Assembly: GCF_001431045.1 (NCBI RefSeq)
Contig: NZ_BCLE01000022.1
Location: 34,442-98,441, forward strand
Direction of reading: 5' to 3'
DNA length: 64,000 bases
Origin: Streptococcus orisasini
GTDB taxonomy: Bacteria > Bacillota > Bacilli > Lactobacillales > Streptococcaceae
The notes under the pieces are model-generated. The model did not search any database and had not been told where the DNA came from. It saw nothing but the letters and a program-made list of their open reading frames with translations. The position numbers and the translations under genes were made by a program. This document shows, one piece after another, positions 25,775-32,972 of the stretch (position 1 is the first letter of the stretch; the number at the start of each line of letters is the position of its first letter).

Positions 25775-25794
25775 TTTAAAAGGAGGGATGTCCA

Positions 25795-26427
25795 ATTAAA
25801 CTGAATGACAGACAATTAAAAATTATTGATATTGTTAAGGAAAATCAACCAATTACTGGGGAAAAAATTGGAGCCAAACTGCATGTCAGCAGAGCAGCTT
25901 TGCGAGCAGATTTGTCCATTTTGACCATGTTTCATATTCTAGATGCTAGACCTAAGGTTGGCTACTTCTATTTGGGAGAAGGGGATTCTGATTTGCGGCT
26001 TAGTGCTGTTAGTGATTTATCGGTCACTGATGTCATGACGGTGCCTGTGATTGCAAGACAAAATGATATGATCTACGATTTAATTGTCAGATTATTTCTG
26101 GAGGATTCGTCTAGTATTTATGTCTTAGATGATGAAGATTATTTATGTGGAATCGTGTCTCGTAAGGACTTGTTAAAGGTTACAATCGGAGGTGCAGATG
26201 TCAGCCATTTGCCCATCGCTACCGTAATGACACGGATGCCTAACATTTTAACAATCAAAGAAGAAACCTTGGTTCCTCAGGCAGCTGCTTTATTAGTTCG
26301 AAATGAAATTGATAGTCTACCAGTTGTGCGAGCCGAAGACGGTAATGAAGAAAAACTTAAGGTATTGGGAAAATTTTCAAAAACAATTGTTGCAAACTTA
26401 TTTGTTGAAATCATACATCCTGAGTAA
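25795..26427 (+). CDS. ccpN: CcpN-like repressor (HTH plus two CBS domains), apparent ATT start
   Basis: The frame encodes an N-terminal helix-turn-helix (LNDRQLKIIDIVKENQPITG, then HVSRAALRADLS) and two CBS domains (about 75-135 and 140-205; VTDVMTVPV, RKDLLKVTIGG, VMTRMP). This is the layout and sequence of B. subtilis CcpN, which responds to energy state and represses gluconeogenic genes. No ATG, GTG or TTG lies in frame before residue 36, inside the HTH. An ATT at 25795 sits seven bases after AGGAGGG, the ideal position, so translation probably begins there. The ATG at 25788 abuts the ribosome-binding site and reads only three codons before TAA. A one-base insertion is the alternative. 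Next gene: PPDK regulatory protein. Confidence 0.8.
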   Translation: MKLNDRQLKIIDIVKENQPITGEKIGAKLHVSRAALRADLSILTMFHILDARPKVGYFYLGEGDSDLRLSAVSDLSVTDVMTVPVIARQNDMIYDLIVRLFLEDSSSIYVLDDEDYLCGIVSRKDLLKVTIGGADVSHLPIATVMTRMPNILTIKEETLVPQAAALLVRNEIDSLPVVRAEDGNEEKLKVLGKFSKTIVANLFVEIIHPE

Positions 26428-26439
26428 GTAGGAGATCAA

Positions 26440-27258
26440 ATGGCAGAAAATACAATCTTATATATCATATCGGATTCTTCTGGAGAGACGGCTCAGTCTA
26501 TGGCCCAGGCCGGAATATGTCAATTTCCCAATCATAAAGACTGGGAGCTGAAGCGGATTCCTTACGTTAATCATTTGGAAGCACTAAAAGAAGCCTTGGA
26601 AGAAGCAAAAGCACAAAAAGCTATGGTCATGTTTAGTTTGGTAGATGAGAAGCTGGCTGATTTTGCCGGTCAGTACTGTCAAAATGAAAAGCTATGCTTT
26701 GTGGATTTGATGAGTGACATGCTCAAGCAAATGAGCCGGCAGGTAGAAGAAGTTCCTTTAAGAGAAGCTGGAAAGATCCGTCAGCTGACCAAGTCCTATT
26801 TTAACCGCATCGAAGCTATCGAATTTGCTGTTAAATACGATGATGGAAAAGACCCGCGGGGTTTTCTAAAAGCTGACTTAGTGCTGCTGGGCGTCTCCAG
26901 AACATCTAAAACACCTTTGAGCATCTATTTGGCTAACAAACAGCTAAAGGTGGCAAACCTGCCTTTGATCCCGGAAGTGCCTTTGCCTAAGGAAATTTTT
27001 GAAGTAGACCCTAAAAAAATTGTCGGGCTGACCAGTTCACCTGAACGCTTAAATAAAATGAGAAGTCAAAGGCTTAAGGCAATGGGCTTGAACTCAACGG
27101 CCCATTATGCCCAGAAAAATCGTATTTTAGAAGAGTTGGATTATTTTTACAAAATAATGAAAGCGCTTAAATGCCCAGTCGTTGATATCGAGCACCGTTC
27201 TATTGAAGAGACGGCCGGATTGATTATGGATAGGCTAAGTGAAGTGGATACGAAGTAG
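26440..27258 (+). CDS. Pyruvate phosphate dikinase regulatory protein (YqfL/PDRP family)
   Basis: This 272-residue bifunctional kinase/pyrophosphorylase has the N-terminal YIISDSSGETA motif and the P-loop GVSRTSKTPLSIYLA typical of DUF299/PDRP. In characterised members it phosphorylates the threonine next to the catalytic histidine of PPDK using ADP, inactivating it, and removes the phosphate with Pi. The PPDK it would act on is encoded 80 bases downstream. It starts 12 bases after the CcpN-like gene behind GGAGA. Confidence 0.92.
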   Translation: MAENTILYIISDSSGETAQSMAQAGICQFPNHKDWELKRIPYVNHLEALKEALEEAKAQKAMVMFSLVDEKLADFAGQYCQNEKLCFVDLMSDMLKQMSRQVEEVPLREAGKIRQLTKSYFNRIEAIEFAVKYDDGKDPRGFLKADLVLLGVSRTSKTPLSIYLANKQLKVANLPLIPEVPLPKEIFEVDPKKIVGLTSSPERLNKMRSQRLKAMGLNSTAHYAQKNRILEELDYFYKIMKALKCPVVDIEHRSIEETAGLIMDRLSEVDTK

Positions 27259-27338
27259 GATGTATCAATTTCAATCATTTTGAATCGAGGTTCCTCAATT
27301 ATTTCGTTAGAAATACAATGCTAATTAAAGGAGTTCAT

Positions 27339-29984
27339 ATGTCAAAAAAATACGTTTACAGCTTTAATGAAGGTAACAAAGATATGCGTAATCTGCTTGG
27401 AGGTAAGGGAGCTAATCTGGCAGAAATGACACGGATTGGCCTGCCTGTTCCTCAAGGATTTACCATTACGACGGATGCCTGTAGAGAATATTACCAGCAA
27501 GATGAACAAATTAGTCAAGAGATTATCAGTCAAATTGATAGTCAAATAGCCCAGCTGGAAAAAGAGCAGGGTAAAAAATTGGGAGATAATCAAAATCCCT
27601 TGCTGGTTTCTATACGTTCTGGGGCAGTGTTTTCAATGCCTGGAATGATGGATACGATTTTAAATCTAGGCCTGACAGATGACAGTCTTAAAGGCTTGGC
27701 TCTTGCGACAGGAAATGACTGGTTTGCCTATGACAGCTATCGCCGTTTTATTCAAATGTTTTCGGATGTAGCCATGGGTATTTCCAAAGACAAATTTGAG
27801 GCTGTCCTCGATCGCTATAAAGAAGAGAATGGCTATCATGCAGATACCGAATTGACCCTTGAAAATCTGCAGGCAATTGTTCAGGAATTTAAAGCCATTT
27901 ACCGGGAGGCCATTGGTCAGGATTTTCCGCAAACTCCTCGAGAACAGCTATACTTGGCTATTAAGGCAGTTTTTAAATCCTGGAATAATCCCAGAGCCAT
28001 TGTTTACCGCAATTTAAATGAGATAGACCATCATTTGGGAACAGCGGTCAATGTTCAGTCGATGGTCTTTGGCAATATGGGAGTACTTTCGGGAACCGGC
28101 GTAGCCTTTACCAGAAATCCCGCAACAGGGGAGCATCGTTTATTTGGTGAATACCTTATTAATGCTCAGGGAGAAGATGTGGTAGCAGGCATTCGGACAC
28201 CTCAAAGCATAGAAGTATTAAAAGAAGACATGCCAGCCATCTATCAGCAATTTACAGAGCTCACCCAGCGTTTGGAAAATCACTACAGAGATATGCAGGA
28301 TATTGAATTTACGATTGAAAGGGGTAAACTTTATCTTCTGCAGACACGCAGCGGCAAACGAACAGCCAAGGCTGCTATTCAGATAGTGACAGATTTGGCT
28401 ACCCAAGGGCTGATTACTAAAGAAGAAGCCATAATGCGTGTTGAACCAAAGCAGTTAGAACAGTTACTGCATCCGACTTTTGATGAAAGCTCCTTAAAGC
28501 AAGCTAAGGTTCTTGCTAAGGGGCTGCCAGCTTCTCCGGGAGCAGCAAGAGGTAAGGTCTGCTTTTCGGCAGAAGCAGCAACCCGGCTCGCTAAAGAAGG
28601 AGAAGATGTCATCTTGGTGCGTCAGGAAACTTCCGCAGAAGATATCGAAGGCATGGCCAGCGCCAAAGGAATCCTGACTGCCCGTGGGGGCATGACCTCA
28701 CACGCCGCCGTAGTTGCGCGCGGCATGGGAAAATGCTGTGTAGCAGGCTGCAGTGATTTAAGAGTTAATGAGATCAGCAAAACAATCACAGCTGGCGATT
28801 TACTGCTAAAAGAAGGCGATACCCTCTCACTTGATGGCAGCAGCGGCAATGTTTATCTCGGGCTTGTAGATATGGAATCTGCTGACATCAGCGGCAGTTT
28901 TGAAACCTTTATGAACTGGGTCGATGATGTTCGCGATATGGGCGTCCTTGCCAATGCAGACAATCCTAAAGATGCTCAAAAAGCAGTAGATTTCGGTGCC
29001 GAAGGCATAGGACTTTGCCGCACGGAGCACATGTTCTTTGACGAAGAAAGAATTCCGGCTGTCAGACAAATGATATTAGCCGATAATGTAGAAGACAGAC
29101 AAAGAGCATTGGAAAAAATTCTTCCCTTCCAAAGAGATGACTTTTACCAGCTCTTTAAAGTGATGGATCAAAAATCAGTAACGATTCGTTTGCTGGATCC
29201 GCCCTTGCATGAATTTTTACCCCATGACGAAGATACGCTGATTCGTTTGGCAGGAAAGTTGGGGCTGAGCCTTAGTGACATGCGCAAACGCGTGTCAGAA
29301 CTGGCAGAATTTAATCCTATGCTTGGTCACAGAGGTTGCCGTTTAGCAGTTACCTATCCGGAAATCTTAATCATGCAGGTCAAGGCTATTGCTCAAGGTG
29401 CCAGTCTGGCTGTCAAAGAAGGGGCACAAGTCAAGGCTGAGATTATGATTCCTCTGGTGGGAACCGTTCAAGAATTAGCTTATTTAAGACCGATAGTCGA
29501 TACTATTATGCAGGAAGAATGTGAGAAGACAAAGTGTGCAGTTGACTATAGGGTTGGAACGATGATCGAAATTCCACGGGCCTGTATTACAGCGGATGAG
29601 ATTGCAGCCTATGCTGATTTCTTCAGCTTTGGCACCAATGATTTGACACAACTGGGATTTGGCTATTCCCGAGACGATGCCGGCAAGTTTTTAGCAGAAT
29701 ATGTTGACAAGGGCATTCTCGAAAAAGATCCTTTCCAAGTGCTGGAACAAAAAGGAATCGGACGTTTAATGGAAATAGGAGTTGACCTAGGCAGGCAAAC
29801 AAAACCAGATCTTAAAATGGGTATTTGCGGCGAACATGGCGGCGAGCCATCAAGCATTGCCTTCTGTTATGGCATTGGTCTAGACTATGTCTCTTGCTCT
29901 CCGTTTCGTGTTCCAGTTGCAAAATTAGCAGCAGCACAAGCCAAGATCAAAGCGCAGGGTAAGACTGATTTTTTGGATAAGTAG
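27339..29984 (+). CDS. ppdK: Pyruvate, phosphate dikinase
   Basis: This 881-residue enzyme interconverts pyruvate + ATP + Pi with PEP + AMP + PPi. Domains in order: ATP-grasp N-domain (NLLGGKGANLAEM), swivelling phosphohistidine domain with GGMTSHAAVVARG (His455, and regulatory Thr453 two residues before) and the TIM-barrel PEP domain ending with the GICGEHGG loop (Cys830). Start ATG 27339 has AAAGGAG; ATG 27318 is upstream of it. No convincing separate promoter is seen, so it is probably co-transcribed with ccpN and the regulatory gene. A terminator follows. Confidence 0.97.
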   Translation: MSKKYVYSFNEGNKDMRNLLGGKGANLAEMTRIGLPVPQGFTITTDACREYYQQDEQISQEIISQIDSQIAQLEKEQGKKLGDNQNPLLVSIRSGAVFSMPGMMDTILNLGLTDDSLKGLALATGNDWFAYDSYRRFIQMFSDVAMGISKDKFEAVLDRYKEENGYHADTELTLENLQAIVQEFKAIYREAIGQDFPQTPREQLYLAIKAVFKSWNNPRAIVYRNLNEIDHHLGTAVNVQSMVFGNMGVLSGTGVAFTRNPATGEHRLFGEYLINAQGEDVVAGIRTPQSIEVLKEDMPAIYQQFTELTQRLENHYRDMQDIEFTIERGKLYLLQTRSGKRTAKAAIQIVTDLATQGLITKEEAIMRVEPKQLEQLLHPTFDESSLKQAKVLAKGLPASPGAARGKVCFSAEAATRLAKEGEDVILVRQETSAEDIEGMASAKGILTARGGMTSHAAVVARGMGKCCVAGCSDLRVNEISKTITAGDLLLKEGDTLSLDGSSGNVYLGLVDMESADISGSFETFMNWVDDVRDMGVLANADNPKDAQKAVDFGAEGIGLCRTEHMFFDEERIPAVRQMILADNVEDRQRALEKILPFQRDDFYQLFKVMDQKSVTIRLLDPPLHEFLPHDEDTLIRLAGKLGLSLSDMRKRVSELAEFNPMLGHRGCRLAVTYPEILIMQVKAIAQGASLAVKEGAQVKAEIMIPLVGTVQELAYLRPIVDTIMQEECEKTKCAVDYRVGTMIEIPRACITADEIAAYADFFSFGTNDLTQLGFGYSRDDAGKFLAEYVDKGILEKDPFQVLEQKGIGRLMEIGVDLGRQTKPDLKMGICGEHGGEPSSIAFCYGIGLDYVSCSPFRVPVAKLAAAQAKIKAQGKTDFLDK

Positions 29985-30059
29985 GCACATCACAGTTTAG
30001 AACCTTGCTTATATTGACAGAAAATAAGGAAAGCTAGGATTTTATCTCGGCTTCAGACA

Positions 30060-30097
30060 AAAGACAAGCTCTTTTTTTCGAGGCTTGTCTTTTTTTA
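30060..30097 (+). terminator. Terminator after ppdK
   Basis: AAGACAAGC (30061-30069) pairs with GCTTGTCTT (30083-30091), followed by T. Confidence 0.85.
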
Positions 30098-30580
30098 AAA
30101 TTCTCTAGACAGATATGTCCTGAAGTGACATTAACTAAGGTATTTACTTGAATTTGGTCAAAATTAAAAGGCCTTCCTGCCATTATTTTTACCAGTTTTT
30201 TGAGATTTAAACACGCTAAAGTCAGCCCAACCTTGTCTTCCATTTTGGACTTGCCAATCTCTCTCGTATATCTGAGCTTATAATACTTTTTTGCTGTCCC
30301 AAAGAGGCGTTCAATGGCCTCTTTTCAATGTTGGTAGCGTTCCTTCATTCCTCTTTGATGGCGAATGTCCTCACAAATCTCCATATCCTCTTTCCAAAGA
30401 TATCTCGTGACAACTTTTTGATGCTTTTGACTCTCCGTAAAACCAGCGATAAGCTAAGTTGACCTCAATCTCTTTAATCGTTTGGCGCATGGAGCGAATA
30501 CCGTAAAAGCATTGTATCAAAGGGATTTTAACCAGCATAACAGGATCTAAACTTGGCCTTACCTCACCAACCGTTTTCTT
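30098..30580 (-). pseudogene. IS1182-type transposase remnant
   Basis: Read on the minus strand, a 5' part encodes LDPVMLVKIPLIQ, FYGIRSMRQTIKEIE and NLAYRWFYG, the N-terminal domain of IS1182-family transposases. It is joined near 30440, in another frame, to a C-terminal part (HQKVVTRYLWKEDMEICEDIR, then EAIERLFG, KYYKLRYTREIG and MEDKVGLTLACLNLKKL). The C-terminal part has an in-frame TGA at 30325-30327. The catalytic middle is missing. The element is therefore deleted, frameshifted and inactive. I cannot see terminal inverted repeats. Confidence 0.8.
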
Positions 30581-30607
30581 TTATTATATCCTTAAAAGAA
30601 AGAAAAG

Positions 30608-30694
30608 CCCTTAGAAACTCAATTTCTAAGAACTTTGTCTTCGGTCTGAAAGCTCTTAGAAATTCAATTTTAAGAGCTTTGTCTTCAGTCTGAC
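30608..30694 (+). repeat. Two tandem imperfect ~43-bp repeats
   Basis: The units at about 30608-30651 and 30652-30694 share CTTAGAAA, TCAATTT, CTTTGTCTTC and GTCTGA. Each contains a short hairpin (such as CTTAGAAA/TTTCTAAG). They lie between the IS remnant and the intron end. Confidence 0.65.
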
Positions 30695-30766
30695 CAGTCC
30701 TCGCTAAACGTGGAGTGGTTTCTTGCTTGGATTACTACTTAAAACGACATGCGTTAAAAGTTAGTT

Positions 30767-30834
30767 GAACCACCGTGTGCCGAACGGCACGCACGGCGGT
30801 GTAAGAAGGGCTAGTGATTAGCCTCTACTCGATT
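30767..30834 (+). mobile_element. 3' end of a group II intron (domains V and VI), intron otherwise missing
   Basis: ACCGTGTGCC-GAAC-GGCACGCACGG within 30771-30797 has the form of group II intron domain V: a stem with an internal bulge and a tetraloop-like end. It is followed by GGGCTA/TAGCCT (about 30808-30823) as domain VI and the 3' end CTACTCGATT at 30825-30834, typical of bacterial group II introns. No reverse transcriptase or 5' intron boundary (GTGCG) is seen in the ~180 bases upstream, so only a degenerate 3' tail remains. Assignment is by recognition; a covariance search would settle it. Confidence 0.7.
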
Positions 30835-30883
30835 AGCAAGAAGAATTAAATGAAAATTCATTCTAAAAAAAGTTTTTGAGGAA

Positions 30884-30921
30884 AAATAAAAAGAGCCCTC
30901 AAGATGGAAGCTCTTTTCTGA
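30884..30921 (-). terminator. Terminator of the secreted repeat protein gene
   Basis: On the minus strand AGAGCTTCC...GGGCTCTTTTTATTTTT forms a stem with a T tail. The opposite strand also ends in TTTTC, so it may work both ways. Confidence 0.7.
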
Positions 30922-30946
30922 TATTGGTATATAGTCCCAATCTACG

Positions 30947-31747
30947 TTAAGGTTCTGTTAGTGAATGCCGTTTCCCAGCAGCAATGGCTTCTGATTCTTT
31001 CATTTGAACAATGTTATTCATATTAGTGTTCCATGGCATACTATCTGTACTGTACCAATAAACATTTGATTTTCCGCCGCCAGTAACATAAACAATTCGA
31101 TCTTCCTGAGCAGCTGTGGCATTTTCGGTTGCTGCTGTTTCTTTAGCTGCGATAGCATTTTCAACGAGAGCAATGCGATTAGTTAAATCTGCCCTAGTTC
31201 CTTCATCTGTAACCAAAGCCGTTTTTTTCTTAGCATCGGTAACATTGCTGGTGGATTGATTATCTTCCAAATACTTAACTGCTGCTTGAGCTTCTTTAAT
31301 GATAATAGCTTGTTCAACGAGAGCGATGCGATTGGTTAAATTTGCCCTGGTTCCTTCATCCGTAACCAAAGCTGTTTTATTCTTAGCATCGGTAACGTTG
31401 CTGGTGGATTGATTATCTTCTAAATACTTAACTGCTGCTTGAGCTTCTTTAATGATAATAGCTTGTTCAACAAGATCAATGCGATGCTGCAACGTTTTCT
31501 TTTTTTGTATATTACTTACCTTGCTCAGCTTGTTTTGAGCCTTGGTTAGATTTTCTCTAGTTTGATTGTCCTCTAACTTTTTAACAGCTTTTTCAGCTAT
31601 TGTTATTTCTTTAGCTGATGTGGTAGCAGCGGATGCTATTGGAGCAGTTAAAAAATTAACACTGGTAGTTGTTGGTAATGGAGAGATTTGAAAACTTAAA
31701 AAGACAATAAATGTAATGAGTGATAATAATGATTTTCCCTTTTTCAT
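30947..31747 (-). CDS. Secreted protein with ~51-residue helical repeats, function unknown
   Basis: This 266-residue protein has a Sec signal peptide (MKKGKSLLSLITFIVFLSF; cleavage probably after PIASA at 40). One degenerate repeat (about 47-91) and two nearly identical 51-residue repeats (92-142 and 143-193) follow, each with AAVKYLEDNQ and TRANLTNRIALVE; they look like three-helix modules. The C-terminal ~45 residues (VYVTGGGKSNVYWYSTD, MKESEAIAAGKRHS) resemble a short domain seen at the ends of several streptococcal secreted proteins. No LPXTG is present, so it is released or held non-covalently. It has its own promoter and terminator. Confidence 0.85.
   Translation of the reverse strand: MKKGKSLLSLITFIVFLSFQISPLPTTTSVNFLTAPIASAATTSAKEITIAEKAVKKLEDNQTRENLTKAQNKLSKVSNIQKKKTLQHRIDLVEQAIIIKEAQAAVKYLEDNQSTSNVTDAKNKTALVTDEGTRANLTNRIALVEQAIIIKEAQAAVKYLEDNQSTSNVTDAKKKTALVTDEGTRADLTNRIALVENAIAAKETAATENATAAQEDRIVYVTGGGKSNVYWYSTDSMPWNTNMNNIVQMKESEAIAAGKRHSLTEP
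31169..31474 (-). repeat. Two tandem 153-bp repeats within the secreted protein gene
   Basis: Copies at 31322-31474 and 31169-31321 differ by only a handful of bases, mostly synonymous. The few coding changes include K for N at the KNK/KKK position and D for N in TRAN/TRAD. This indicates a recent duplication and a locus that may vary in copy number between strains. Confidence 0.85.
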
Positions 31748-31778
31748 CTTTGTACTAACCTCCTAATATATTGTAATT

Positions 31779-31808
31779 ATTATAACATAATTGTCATCAT
31801 TATGTAAA
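31779..31808 (-). promoter_or_regulatory. Promoter of the secreted repeat protein gene
   Basis: On the minus strand TTTACA (31803-31808), an 18-base spacer and TATAAT (31779-31784) with an upstream TG extension; AGGAGG precedes the ATG. Confidence 0.7.
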
Positions 31809-31926
31809 TATCCAGAAAATTATCTAGACCTTTTAAAATATTAAACTTATAGGAGCAAATAGTTGTTTAACATTATTGCTAAAATTTAGGAGAACAGTTT
31901 TGAAATAGGAAAATTATATGAAAATT

Positions 31927-31935
31927 TGCTATAAT
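31927..31935 (+). promoter_or_regulatory. Extended -10 promoter of rsmD, seven bases before the ATG
   Basis: TGCTATAAT ends at 31935 and the rsmD ATG is at 31943. Transcription would begin at or next to the start codon, and no ribosome-binding site is present. Confidence 0.65.
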
Positions 31936-31942
31936 ACTTCTT

Positions 31943-32482
31943 ATGAGAATTATTTCCGGAAGTTACGGCGGTCGTCCGTTAAAAACTTTGGAAGGTAAAA
32001 CGACCCGTCCGACCTCAGATAAGGTTAGAGGTGCCATCTTTAATATGATTGGTCCTTACTTTAGCGGTGGCCGTGTGTTAGACCTTTTTGCCGGCAGTGG
32101 AGGCCTTGCTATTGAAGCTGTTTCGCGGGGGATGGACAGTGCTGTCTTGGTAGAGAAAAACCGTAAGGCTCAGGCTATTGTTGAGGCCAATATCAAAATG
32201 ACCAAGGAAGAAGACAAATTTCAGCTCTTGAAAATGGAAGCTGCGCGTGCTTTGGAGCGCCTGAGCGGGAAATTTGATCTGGTTTTTTTGGATCCACCTT
32301 ATGCGAAAGAAGAAATTGTCAAAAATATTGAAGAACTCTGCCAACAAAAGCTCCTATCGGAGGATGTTATGGTTGTCTGTGAAACGGATAAATCGGTTGA
32401 GCTGCCGGAAGAAATTGCAGAGCTGGGCATCTGGAAACAAAAAATTTATGGTATATCAAAGGTGACGGTTTATGTCAGATAA
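31943..32482 (+). CDS. rsmD: 16S rRNA guanine-966 N2-methyltransferase RsmD
   Basis: This 179-residue SAM-dependent methyltransferase begins MRIISGSYGGRPLK, the family's usual N-terminus, then TRPTSDKVRGAIFNM. It has the SAM loop VLDLFAGSGGLAIEA and catalytic motif FLDPPYA. It modifies 16S rRNA in the 30S subunit. The start is certain by conservation even though no ribosome-binding site precedes it. It overlaps coaD by 11 bases, a pairing conserved in Firmicutes. Confidence 0.96.
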   Translation: MRIISGSYGGRPLKTLEGKTTRPTSDKVRGAIFNMIGPYFSGGRVLDLFAGSGGLAIEAVSRGMDSAVLVEKNRKAQAIVEANIKMTKEEDKFQLLKMEAARALERLSGKFDLVFLDPPYAKEEIVKNIEELCQQKLLSEDVMVVCETDKSVELPEEIAELGIWKQKIYGISKVTVYVR

Positions 32483-32972
32483 AATTGGACTTTTTGCAGG
32501 CTCTTTTGATCCTGTGACAAATGGGCATGTGGATATCATTGAGCGTGCCAGCAAACTGTTTGACAAGCTTTATGTTGGCATTTTTTATAACAAGGATAAG
32601 GCTGGGCTATTTGAGCCTGAGGTTCGTCAGCAAATGCTAAAAGCCGCTGTGGTTGATTTAGAAAATGTCTGTGTAATAATGGCTCGTAATTCCTTAGCTG
32701 TTGATGTTGCCAGAGATTTAAAGGTAACGCATCTAGTGCGCGGTTTGCGGGGGTCTGAGGATTTGGAGCATGAAGCCCGCTTGGACTTTTTTAATCGAGA
32801 ATTAGCGCCGGAATTAGAGACAGTCTATCTGCTGACCAAGCTGGACATGAAGTATATTAATTCAACACATGTGCGTGAGCTGATTTATTTTAAGTCCGAT
32901 ATTAAAAAGTATGTACCGGCCAGTGTTATCAAAGAAGTGGAGAAAAGGTTTGAAAACAATCAAAAAATATAA
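32472..32972 (+). CDS. coaD: Phosphopantetheine adenylyltransferase
   Basis: This 166-residue nucleotidyltransferase of coenzyme A synthesis transfers AMP from ATP to 4'-phosphopantetheine. The N-terminal GSFDPVTNGHVDIIERA contains the HxGH-type signature (TNGH). VRGLRGSEDLEHE and the C-terminal STHVREL (ISSTxVR-type) motif are present. Length is normal. It overlaps rsmD upstream and the PDZ protease gene downstream. Confidence 0.97.
   Translation: MSDKIGLFAGSFDPVTNGHVDIIERASKLFDKLYVGIFYNKDKAGLFEPEVRQQMLKAAVVDLENVCVIMARNSLAVDVARDLKVTHLVRGLRGSEDLEHEARLDFFNRELAPELETVYLLTKLDMKYINSTHVRELIYFKSDIKKYVPASVIKEVEKRFENNQKI

Noticed and set aside
25900..26427. Starting the CcpN-like protein at TTG 25900
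   Set aside because: This would cut away most of the helix-turn-helix, whose conserved coding runs back without a break to 25795, next to a strong ribosome site.
27259..27338. Independent ppdK promoter
   Set aside because: TACAAT at 27314-27319 has no -35 partner at a suitable distance; co-transcription with the regulatory gene is simpler.
30034..30243. A separate 69-codon minus-strand gene
   Set aside because: It is the C-terminal scrap of the IS1182-type transposase; its last codons run through the ppdK terminator hairpin.
30608..30694. CRISPR array
   Set aside because: Only two imperfect units with no spacers between them and no cas genes in the window.
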